DNA of 7,397 bases from an uncultured Clostridia bacterium (GTDB lineage Bacteria; Bacillota_A; Clostridia; TANB77; CAG-508): assembly GCA_947588915.1 (NCBI GenBank), contig CANPZA010000072.1, forward strand, positions 1-7,397, given 5' to 3'. Below are positions 1 to 6,455 of this stretch, in pieces. How positions within the stretch are numbered: the stretch's first letter is position 1; the number at the start of each line of letters is the position of its first letter. The notes below the pieces were generated by a model that had not been told where the DNA came from, did not search any database, and worked only from the letters and a program-made list of their open reading frames with translations. A program made the translations under genes and the position numbers.

Positions 1-332
1 AAATTGTTAATGAAAGTTCTACATTTGATAAAACTGTTTGATGTGGTATTAAATTATAATTTTGAAATACAAATCCAATAGAGTAATTTCTATATGCATC
101 CCAATCCTTACTTTTAAAATCTTTTGTAGATTTACCATTAATAATTAAATCTCCGAGAAGTATATCTATCTAATCCACCTATAATATTTAAAAGAGTAGT
201 TTTTCCACAACCACTTTGTCCTAGTATTGATACAAACTCATTTTTCCTAAACTCTATACTAATACCTTTTAAAGCATTTACTGTTGTATCCCCTGATACA
301 TAATCTTTTTTTATGTTTTGTAATTTTAACAT
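1..332 (-). pseudogene. ABC transporter ATP-binding protein (MacB/LolD-like), frameshifted and cut by the window edge
   Basis: This is the N-terminal part of an ABC ATPase that would power a MacB/FtsX-type permease; in clostridia such ATPases are often fused to the permease. The first frame (ATG at 330-332) has the A-loop Tyr11 and Walker A GQSGCGKT at residues 38-45, followed by a conserved IIGGLDRYTS stretch. It then breaks and stops after 64 residues at 138. Dropping one base near position 155 joins it to a second frame, open to the left edge, that reads GDLIINGK and then IGFVFQNYNLIPHQTVLSN, which holds the Q-loop glutamine. The continuing family-like sequence shows this is one gene with a +1 insertion. 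The SD (GGGAGG, 338-343) is well placed. The signature motif, Walker B and any permease lie outside the window. Gene identity is sure; whether the frameshift is real or a sequencing/assembly error is open. It starts 47 nt after the preceding gene, so it may be co-transcribed. Confidence 0.85.
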
Positions 333-379
333 TATGACCTCCCTTTAAAAATTATATTTTAATTAGTTAAGCAAATATT

Positions 380-2275
380 TTATTCTCCCCTTTGTTTTTC
401 TTCTTTTTTTACTTCTTTTATTACACCATCTTTACTAATATGATACTGTTTATCCACATACTTTTGAGCTAAATCCACTCTATGTGTGCATAATATAGTA
501 ATCATCCCACTTTTTTTAGCATATTGCTTAATAATTTTTAATTGTTCATCAATTAATTCATCCTCAACATTTCCTACTGGCTCATCTACTAATAAAATTG
601 ATGCTTCACCATTTGCCTTATATAAAGTTTGTGCAAGTGATAATCTTTTTTTCTGTCCTGTAGAAAATTGATTATAATTTTTAGTTACTAATTCATTAAA
701 AATATCCTCTTCTTGAAATCCTACATCTGATAAAATCTTACCTAATCTTTCTTTTTCTTCTATAGTTAATTCTGACAAGGCTTCTTTATCTATCAATTGT
801 TTTAATACATTTGTATGTATACCCAATTCCTTATCTGCTTTTAGTGCAATAAACTGTCTTCCTAATTTATCTACAGTTTCTTTACCATCAATTTTTATAG
901 CATTCCTATTATTTATATCTCCTCTTTTTAACCACCTTATAAAAGTACTTTTCCCTCTTCCTGATTTTCCTGATAATAATACAATATCTCCTCTTTTTGC
1001 AGAAAATTCTGGAATTTCTATCATATGTCTAAATTCTATTTTGCCTGTATTTGGATTTTGAATAGGATAAAATTTTCCATGAAAATCTTTAATTTCAATT
1101 TTCTCAAATGGTCCTTGAACTTCTTTTAATGGATCTACTTTTTCTTCTATTTGACTTACTATATTTTCTAATTCTTTTTCATAATATTCTAATTGTTCTT
1201 TTCTATCTGTTAAATCATATATAATATTGGCACACTCATCTACACGTTTTATAATATCTATGTTTTTACTTAATTTATAAATAACTCTAGCTATATTGTT
1301 AGCATTAAGCGAATCTTTTTCTTTTATTTCTTGTAAAACCATATTACCTGTAAGTATAGAATTTATTAGTACTTTAATAGTATTAACCATTCCCATTTTT
1401 GATAAAATTTTACTATTTTTTTCTATTGTTGCTCTTAAACTTGATTTAAGTTCCTCAATTGATTTTTCTTCATCAGCTATACTTACTGCCTCATTTCGTA
1501 TTAAGTCTTTTTCTATATTTCTAATATTTTGCATTTCATTTCTTATTTCTTCTCTAGTTTTTTGTGCTATATGTTTTTTTGCTATTATACTTCCAACTTC
1601 TATTAAACTTCCTATGCTTATCTGTATAGCACTTCCTTTTTTGGGATCTTTACTTGCACTATAAATTCTTCCCAATAATCCCAAAGCAGACATACCTACT
1701 CCCATACAAGTTGTAAACTGGTTATCTTGCACCTCATATAAAGTCCTAGTATATCCTCTGACTATATGTGCAATTTCCTCTTCTGACATAGGAATTTCTA
1801 TTTCAACTTCTTGTTTTTTTCCATCTTCTGATGTTTCTGTTCTTTTAATTTTCTTTGTTATTATACCATCTCTAGAATTTTGTATTATTTCATACATAGC
1901 TTCTAAATTACTTATTTCTCTTTGATTACTATATATATTATATTTTTTATCTTGGAATAATCTTAAAAAATGGTCAATTGGTTCTTTTGCTATATTTAAT
2001 CCCATTGCCATTTTTATTTTTCCAGAATCTAAATTGTCTCTTTCATTTATGTTATCAATAAATGCTTCTATCCCTTTATTAGATAAAAAACGTAAAAATT
2101 CCGTACCATAAATCAAATACCTTAAATCAGCTTCTTTAAAAGTTCCTGTTCTTATTCTTTCAATTCTTTGATGTTTGATCTTTTTACTTCTACCACTAAC
2201 AGAATTTTGTATTTGATTTTTTACTAGTTTTATAACTTCACCAGGTTTAGATTTATATACCTTCTTTTTTTCCAT
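380..2275 (-). CDS. ABC-type ATPase with long N-terminal helical region of unknown function (exporter-like order, apparently not membrane-embedded)
   Basis: This is a 631-aa intact protein. Residues about 390-625 form an ABC nucleotide-binding domain: Walker A GKSGRGKST (436-444), signature FSTGQKKRLSLAQ (537-549, a variant of LSGGQ), Walker B SILLVDE with D564/E565, D-loop-like GNVED (568-572) and switch His598 in CTHR. The usual Q-loop glutamine is not evident around 476-482 (FIALKAD). All ATP-hydrolysis residues are otherwise present, so it should be an active ATPase. Residues 1-385 are helical and charged. Only about 187-232 and 293-315 are mildly hydrophobic, and neither is a convincing membrane span. 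The order of long helical region, linker, then FEKIEIKDF and the ATPase domain mimics type-1 exporter half-transporters. The SD AAGGAG (2283-2288) sits 7 nt before the ATG. It lies 20 nt after the coiled-coil gene, so the two are probably co-expressed. ABC ATPase is certain; substrate or partner is unknown. A degenerate exporter or a soluble ABC machine are both possible. Confidence 0.88.
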   Translation of the reverse strand: MEKKKVYKSKPGEVIKLVKNQIQNSVSGRSKKIKHQRIERIRTGTFKEADLRYLIYGTEFLRFLSNKGIEAFIDNINERDNLDSGKIKMAMGLNIAKEPIDHFLRLFQDKKYNIYSNQREISNLEAMYEIIQNSRDGIITKKIKRTETSEDGKKQEVEIEIPMSEEEIAHIVRGYTRTLYEVQDNQFTTCMGVGMSALGLLGRIYSASKDPKKGSAIQISIGSLIEVGSIIAKKHIAQKTREEIRNEMQNIRNIEKDLIRNEAVSIADEEKSIEELKSSLRATIEKNSKILSKMGMVNTIKVLINSILTGNMVLQEIKEKDSLNANNIARVIYKLSKNIDIIKRVDECANIIYDLTDRKEQLEYYEKELENIVSQIEEKVDPLKEVQGPFEKIEIKDFHGKFYPIQNPNTGKIEFRHMIEIPEFSAKRGDIVLLSGKSGRGKSTFIRWLKRGDINNRNAIKIDGKETVDKLGRQFIALKADKELGIHTNVLKQLIDKEALSELTIEEKERLGKILSDVGFQEEDIFNELVTKNYNQFSTGQKKRLSLAQTLYKANGEASILLVDEPVGNVEDELIDEQLKIIKQYAKKSGMITILCTHRVDLAQKYVDKQYHISKDGVIKEVKKEEKQRGE

Positions 2276-2295
2276 ATACTTACTCCTTTTTATAA

Positions 2296-3819
2296 TTATT
2301 TACTAAAAAATTTATTAAATAGTCCTTTGTTTTCCTTTCTATTTGCTCTTCTTTCTTCTTGTAATCCTTTTTTTCTACTATCTTTTATTAATTCATCTAT
2401 GTCATCAATATTAACTTTTTCATCATCATAGTAGTCATCATAAATACCATTACTATATTGATCATCTTCATCGCTATCATCTTCTTCATCATAATAATAT
2501 TTATGATAATTATAATAATTTTCATCATCATCATATTTATTGTCTATATCAATATTTTCGTAATCTTCTTCCCCGTCATAATACTCATTCTTAAGTTTAC
2601 TATTATATTCATTATTCTTATTTTCTAATTCTTTAGTTTCATATCCTGATAAATCTCTATTAAATTTTTCTAATATCTCTTTTTGGAATACTGTATAAAT
2701 ATTTTTTATTCCATCTATTCTCCAATAATTTGAATTAATTAATGTTCCCATTGCTACATCCACATTATTTGCTTCTTTTTCGAAATTTTTTTGCTTGTCT
2801 TCAATATTTTTTAGATAATTTTTATTATACAATTCATCATAATCACTTTTTGTTGCTTTATTTGCAATTTCTTTTAATATTAATTCATATAATTTTCTTA
2901 TTTGCATCATATCTAATTCAAAATTATTACAAGCATCTATCATCATTTTCTTATGTGCTTTTGCACCACTAATTGTAGTCATTCTTTCATAATCTAAGAA
3001 TTCTACTATATATCCTTTTTGTGCATTTAAAAATGCTAATTTTATGCTTACATCTCTTACTGTTTGTTTATATTTATCTAATTTAATATTTTCATTATCT
3101 GTTATTTCTAAAAGTTTTTTCATTTTATCATAAACTAATATATAACATTCTACTTCTTTTTCTGCAATATCAACCCTATTACTAATTGCCTTTTTTAATA
3201 CATCTTGATTAAATGGTATTCTCTCATTTGTACCATTTTTTATCATAATTTTTAATATTTCTTCTTTAATTTGTTCTTTTCCAGAATTTATAAAATCTTT
3301 AAGAGTAGCAATATCTTTTACATCAATATTTCCAAATTCTTCATGTGCATCTTTAATGTAATCAATATATTTCTCCTCACTAACTCTTCTTTCTTTATCA
3401 CATTTATTTCTATCTTTTTGTTTTTTAGAAAAATTATTTAAATTACTAATAAATTGTTCTCTTAACTTCTTTAGTCTTTCATTATTTTTATCTAAATTTT
3501 CTTCAACTTTTTTTATTTTATTTTCTAATGATTTTGCATCTTCACCTAATTCACTAAATAATTGAGCCCTTGTTTCTTCAAGTGTTTTATTATTTTTGAA
3601 AATTTTTTGTTGTTCTTTTTGAATATGTTCTATTCTTCTTACTGTATCATCAAATTCTTGTATGATTTTTATATCTTTTTCTTCAAGTATTTGAAAATTA
3701 TCAATTTCACTTACTAAATTAATATAGTCTTCATTGTTTTTCTTTAGATTATATTTCTTATCAAATTCTAGTATTTTATCCATATATTTTTCTAAAACAA
3801 CTATACTTCTTTCATACAT
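2296..3819 (-). CDS. Coiled-coil protein with acidic/Tyr-rich tract and basic C-terminal tail, unknown function
   Basis: I do not recognise this protein. It would be 507 aa from the ATG at 3817-3819. That start is chosen because GGAGG (3831-3835) precedes it; the in-frame GTG at 3841-3843, eight codons upstream, has no Shine-Dalgarno sequence. Residues about 52-157 are rich in K, E, N and L with coiled-coil character. Residues about 165-390 are further helical sequence, including a more conserved-looking block around 268-322 (FLNAQKGYIVEFLDYE onwards). Residues about 412-469 are an extreme Asp/Glu/Tyr/Asn tract, likely disordered. The last 27 residues are Lys/Arg-rich and end in an amphipathic KGLFNKFFSK. 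There is no signal peptide or membrane helix, so it is probably cytoplasmic. It sits 36 nt after the MFS gene and 20 nt before the ABC ATPase, which makes the ATPase its most likely partner. Coding status is confident; function is unknown. Confidence 0.85.
   Translation of the reverse strand: MYERSIVVLEKYMDKILEFDKKYNLKKNNEDYINLVSEIDNFQILEEKDIKIIQEFDDTVRRIEHIQKEQQKIFKNNKTLEETRAQLFSELGEDAKSLENKIKKVEENLDKNNERLKKLREQFISNLNNFSKKQKDRNKCDKERRVSEEKYIDYIKDAHEEFGNIDVKDIATLKDFINSGKEQIKEEILKIMIKNGTNERIPFNQDVLKKAISNRVDIAEKEVECYILVYDKMKKLLEITDNENIKLDKYKQTVRDVSIKLAFLNAQKGYIVEFLDYERMTTISGAKAHKKMMIDACNNFELDMMQIRKLYELILKEIANKATKSDYDELYNKNYLKNIEDKQKNFEKEANNVDVAMGTLINSNYWRIDGIKNIYTVFQKEILEKFNRDLSGYETKELENKNNEYNSKLKNEYYDGEEDYENIDIDNKYDDDENYYNYHKYYYDEEDDSDEDDQYSNGIYDDYYDDEKVNIDDIDELIKDSRKKGLQEERRANRKENKGLFNKFFSK
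2413..2586 (-). repeat. Low-complexity acidic/Tyr tract inside the coiled-coil gene
   Basis: Roughly 58 codons encode almost only Asp, Glu, Tyr and Asn (runs such as YDDDENYYNYHKYYYDEEDD). The plus strand shows it as irregular atc/tca/cat triplets. The triplets are not a clean tandem array, so this is compositional low complexity maintained at protein level rather than a DNA satellite. Such a tract may vary in length between strains through slippage. Confidence 0.7.
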
Positions 3820-3830
3820 CCTTGATACAA

Positions 3831-3835
3831 CCTCC
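3831..3835 (-). promoter_or_regulatory. Ribosome binding site that decides the coiled-coil gene start
   Basis: GGAGG reads on the minus strand 11 nt before the ATG at 3817-3819, with a second AGG directly before that ATG. The GTG at 3841-3843 lies upstream of this site and has only AT-rich sequence with no SD behind it. The spacing is slightly long, so the choice is likely but not certain. Confidence 0.6.
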
Positions 3836-3855
3836 AAAATCACTTCACTAATTTA

Positions 3856-5025
3856 TTATAAATTATATATTTCTTTTTTATCATATTCTTCTGGTTTTAA
3901 CCCTACTCTTGTTTTCATATAGCTAGTTAATCCTAGAACTGTAACCAATAATATAATTCCAAGTATAATTAAGCTGTTTGATGTATTTGCTATATTCAAC
4001 AAATAAGCTCCTATAAAACCTATTATTGCTTTAAATATATTTCTAACCATTTGATTTATTGCATATATTTGTGTTAATATTTTTTCATCTGCAAAATTTC
4101 CTAAATATCTTGTACTTAAAACACCATTCATACCTTTTGCAAAATCAATTACTATAAAGCATATTATTATTATTGTTAGAGTAATAACATTAGATACTGC
4201 AAACATTCCTACAATACCTGCTATCCATATAGAAAATGTAAGCATATATAAAATTACTGTCAATGTTTTATTTCTAAAATGTTTATGGAATTGTAATTGC
4301 TTTTCAGAACCAATAGATGCTGCAATACCTACTATTCCTGCAACTATAGTAATAAATTGTTCTGATGCTCCTATATCTATTAATAAACTTGCTCTATATG
4401 TTGAAATTAAAGCAAATACTCCCCATGCTATTCCTGAATACAAAAACAAACTTCTTAATCTTTGTGAATTTGTTATAAATTTTACACCATCTACTAAATC
4501 TTCAAAATATTTTTTCATGGATTGACTTTCGCTTTTTTGCTCTATATCTTTAAATCCTAATGCTATTATAAGTGAAAGTAATACAAAAATAAGGCTACCT
4601 ACCATTGGAATATATGGATTTATAACATATAGAAATCCAGAACTAATTGCTGTAATTGCATTTATAATATAATAATTTTTAGATGCTCTACCTTCTAATC
4701 TCGAATATATTTCTCCTTCTTTTTTAGTTTCTGGTATTGAATAATGTATTAATGCTGTGTCTGATATTTCTTTAAATGAGAAGCATAAAGCACTTATGAA
4801 TTGAGCAAAAATTAACATTTTTAGTCCATTACAAAATATAATTAATAATATAAATATTGCATAAATTGCTTGGCTTAGAACCACATCAGATGCGCTTATA
4901 TGTTTTACTTGTGTTAAAAATAATAGTTCTATTGCATAGTAAAATATTAAGTCAAATGATATTGATCTATATAGAGTATATATTTTCATATTCTGTTTTC
5001 TTATTTTAGTCATTTGTTTATCCAT
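3856..5025 (-). CDS. Major facilitator superfamily transporter, apparently lacking TM2-TM3/motif A
   Basis: This is a 389-aa integral membrane protein with MFS character. It has hydrophobic helices at about 22-39, 50-64, 67-86, 117-136, 139-158, 188-208, 223-240, 254-274, 277-297, 318-343 and 350-370, and a central hydrophilic loop (159-187). MFS proteins normally have 12 helices, about 400-430 aa, and motif A (GxLaDrxGrr) between TM2 and TM3. Here the sequence passes from SQAIYAIF straight into ILLIIFCNGL (residues 51-68), and no motif A is present. This suggests an in-frame loss of about 35-45 residues around position 4853. The reading frame is otherwise open from an ATG with AGGAG (5036-5040) 10 nt upstream. 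It lies 28 nt after the hydrolase gene and 36 nt before the coiled-coil gene, within the same probable operon. The substrate cannot be told; small-molecule or peptide efflux is the general family role. The protein may be non-functional. Confidence 0.82.
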   Translation of the reverse strand: MDKQMTKIRKQNMKIYTLYRSISFDLIFYYAIELLFLTQVKHISASDVVLSQAIYAIFILLIIFCNGLKMLIFAQFISALCFSFKEISDTALIHYSIPETKKEGEIYSRLEGRASKNYYIINAITAISSGFLYVINPYIPMVGSLIFVLLSLIIALGFKDIEQKSESQSMKKYFEDLVDGVKFITNSQRLRSLFLYSGIAWGVFALISTYRASLLIDIGASEQFITIVAGIVGIAASIGSEKQLQFHKHFRNKTLTVILYMLTFSIWIAGIVGMFAVSNVITLTIIIICFIVIDFAKGMNGVLSTRYLGNFADEKILTQIYAINQMVRNIFKAIIGFIGAYLLNIANTSNSLIILGIILLVTVLGLTSYMKTRVGLKPEEYDKKEIYNL

Positions 5026-5053
5026 GCCTATTTTTCTCCTTCGTATTTTTATC

Positions 5054-5941
5054 CTAAATATTTTTATTTATAAATGCTATAATTTGGTTTGCTAAAATAT
5101 CTTCTTTATCTGTGTATCCATGATCTGCTCCATCTATAAAATCTATATCTTTATTTTTATTATAAATTGCATTATTCATTTTATTGACTAATTCTTCTGC
5201 ATCTTGCAAAATCATTTCATTATTATTTCCCCATCTCATGAATAATGGACAATCTATATTATTTAATTTACTAAATTATGTATCTTCATTATATTTTGCA
5301 AAATCTATATCTTTATTATCTCTTATATATCTTAAGAAAGTTTTTACGCAAACAGGGTGTATAAAAGATTCTTTTGGCATCATATCTAATAACTTTCCTT
5401 CTTTTTCTTTTTCTTGTGCAAAGTTTAAATATTCATCAGATTTATCTCCTAAATAAGATTTTAGGGTTTCATTTATATCTACTAAAGAAAGTAAAATAAC
5501 TCCTTTTATATTTTCTAATAAATCTTGACTTTCTTCATCTTTTAACTCATTATACGTATATACAATTTTTGTAGAACCTAAACTATGTCCTTGTAGATAT
5601 ATATTTGTATAACCTAATTCTTTTAATTTTAAAATAGCTCCTACAATATCTTCATATCCATTTAAAACATCTTCATAAGATGTTCCACCAAGTATTTTTT
5701 CTTCTTTTCCATTTATATCTCTTTTGATATATCTTACTAAATCACTACCTCTATTATTAAAGCAAAAATAATCTATGTTATTTTCATTTGCTTTTTTAGA
5801 TATTATTTTATCTCTATTTTTGAAACAATTACTACTCATCCCATGTACTGATAAAATAACTGTTTTAGTATTTTCCTTACTTTTATAAAGTAAGCCATTT
5901 AGTATAATGCCATCTGTTGCTAAAAAATCAATTCTTTCCAT
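5054..5941 (-). pseudogene. Serine alpha/beta hydrolase interrupted by an in-frame TAA
   Basis: The gene spans 295 codons plus a TAG stop, which is normal for this kind of hydrolase (it resembles DUF1749-type esterase-like proteins). The part before the break (221 aa) has the oxyanion-loop HGMS (33-36), an NNRG motif (62-65) and the nucleophile elbow GHSLG with Ser120. A TAA at 5276-5278 then stops translation. The same frame continues after it as FSKLNNIDCPLFMRWGNNNE and reaches DGADHGY, which supplies the expected catalytic His, so the stop is a nonsense lesion and not a frameshift. The truncated product would lack the acid/His part of the triad and probably be inactive unless readthrough occurs. 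The downstream ATG at 5239 has no ribosome binding site, so the second part is unlikely to be made alone. The start at 5939-5941 is preferred over the upstream ATG at 5999-6001 because of AAGGAG at 5948-5953 and because the promoter lies between the two. It is the first gene of the probable operon. Confidence 0.85.
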
Positions 5942-5947
5942 TTTTAT

Positions 5948-5953
5948 CTCCTT
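5948..5953 (-). promoter_or_regulatory. Ribosome binding site of the hydrolase gene
   Basis: A perfect AAGGAG lies 6 nt before the ATG at 5939-5941. It fixes the hydrolase start and excludes the longer reading frame from 5999-6001, whose first codons overlap the promoter -35 box. Confidence 0.85.
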
Positions 5954-5972
5954 GTATGCTTTTTTCATACAC

Positions 5973-6001
5973 ATTATACACTCAAAATGTGTAATTGTCA
6001 A
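5973..6001 (-). promoter_or_regulatory. Consensus sigma-A promoter of the hydrolase-MFS-coiled-coil-ABC operon
   Basis: On the minus strand TTGACA (5996-6001) and TATAAT (5973-5978) are separated by exactly 17 bp, a full match to the housekeeping consensus. Transcription would start near 5966 and give a leader of about 25 nt before the ATG at 5941. It is the only strong promoter I see for the genes to its left. Such a strong promoter is usually either constitutive or held down by a repressor, and the palindrome in its spacer fits the second option. Confidence 0.85.
5977..5993. promoter_or_regulatory. Putative operator palindrome within the promoter spacer
   Basis: TACAC and GTGTA arms (5 bp, perfect) flank a 7-bp centre, and one end overlaps the -10 box. 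The position between -35 and -10 of a consensus promoter is classical for a repressor site. The arms are short and could occur by chance in such AT-rich DNA. No regulator gene is present in the window. Confidence 0.4.
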
Positions 6002-6019
6002 AGAAAATGCAAAATAAAA

Positions 6020-6370
6020 AGAGTAAATCTGTAAGCCGGGTTCTGTCTTTTAAAATAGTCATTTATCTAGGATATATATTACTATATACCTCAAGCCACG
6101 CATGTTAGAAGTCGCCGAGCAGGCTTAATCTTCTATTTAGGTGTTGCTTCAGATGGGGTTTACATAGCCTTAATGTGTCACCACATCAAGCGGTGAGCTC
6201 TTACCTCACCTTTTCACCCTTACCTAAAAAACTTTAGGCGGTTATTTTCTGTTGCACTTTCCTTAAGGTCACCCTCACTAGATGTTATCTAGCATCTTTG
6301 CTCTATGAAGCCCGGACTTTCCTCTCGTAATTCCTTTCGGATTTTTACCAGCGACTATTCAATTTACTCT
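6020..6370 (-). ncRNA. rnpB: RNase P RNA, class A
   Basis: This is the catalytic RNA of RNase P, which matures tRNA 5' ends. Read on the minus strand it has the invariant 5' block AGAGGAAAGTCCGGGCT (6309-6325), the GTGCAACAGA segment, the AGGTAAGGGTGAAA block with GGTAAGAGCTCACCGC after it, the GGTAAACCCC segment, CTAGATAAATGAC and the 3' block ACAGAACCCGGCTTAC. The ends are set by a perfect 9-bp P1 helix (6362-6370 with 6020-6028), giving about 351 nt. The pattern follows class A (E. coli-like) and not the class B of Bacillus and Mollicutes. A GAAA tetraloop hairpin (CCGAAAGG) lies near the 5' end. T-rich sequence after P1 (6012-6019) may help termination. It is flanked by its own promoter and is independent of both neighbouring genes. 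Confidence 0.97.
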
Positions 6371-6377
6371 ATTTTTT

Positions 6378-6407
6378 ATTATAACATATGTAATGTATAT
6401 TTTTCAA
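6378..6407 (-). promoter_or_regulatory. rnpB promoter with extended -10
   Basis: TATAAT (6378-6383) is preceded by TG plus one base (an extended -10). TTGAAA lies at 6402-6407 with an 18-bp spacer. The expected start near 6371 coincides with the 5' end of the RNase P RNA fixed by helix P1, which supports both calls. Confidence 0.8.
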
Positions 6408-6415
6408 GCAAAATT

Positions 6416-6440
6416 GAACGGTTCAATAAAAGAACCGTTC
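6416..6440 (-). terminator. Hairpin terminator of the surface-protein-like gene
   Basis: A perfect 9-bp stem (GAACGGTTC with GAACCGTTC) surrounds a 7-nt loop, 15 nt after the TAG stop at 6456-6458. On the minus strand it is followed by AATTTTG, a short U-tract, so termination may be moderate. It separates the incoming gene from rnpB. Confidence 0.75.
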
Positions 6441-6455
6441 TCTATTTTTATATTT

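Noticed and set aside
351..356. TATAAT upstream of the left-most ABC ATPase gene as a separate promoter
   Set aside because: The transcript would start near 344, practically on the ribosome binding site (338-343), and no -35 box lies at 16-18 bp; it is likely chance AT-rich sequence.
486..3922. Plus-strand reading frames at 486-671, 1296-1664, 2742-2972 and 3734-3922
   Set aside because: They lie opposite well-supported minus-strand genes, encode low-complexity Ser/Phe/Leu-rich peptides typical of antisense AT-rich frames, and have no ribosome binding sites that I see.
5054..5239. Separate small gene starting at the ATG at 5239
   Set aside because: There is no SD before this ATG, and the frame continues upstream in phase to the hydrolase stop codon; it is the tail of the broken hydrolase.
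5184..5456. Plus-strand reading frame across the hydrolase break
   Set aside because: It is the antisense of clear hydrolase sequence on both sides of the TAA and shows no protein-family features.
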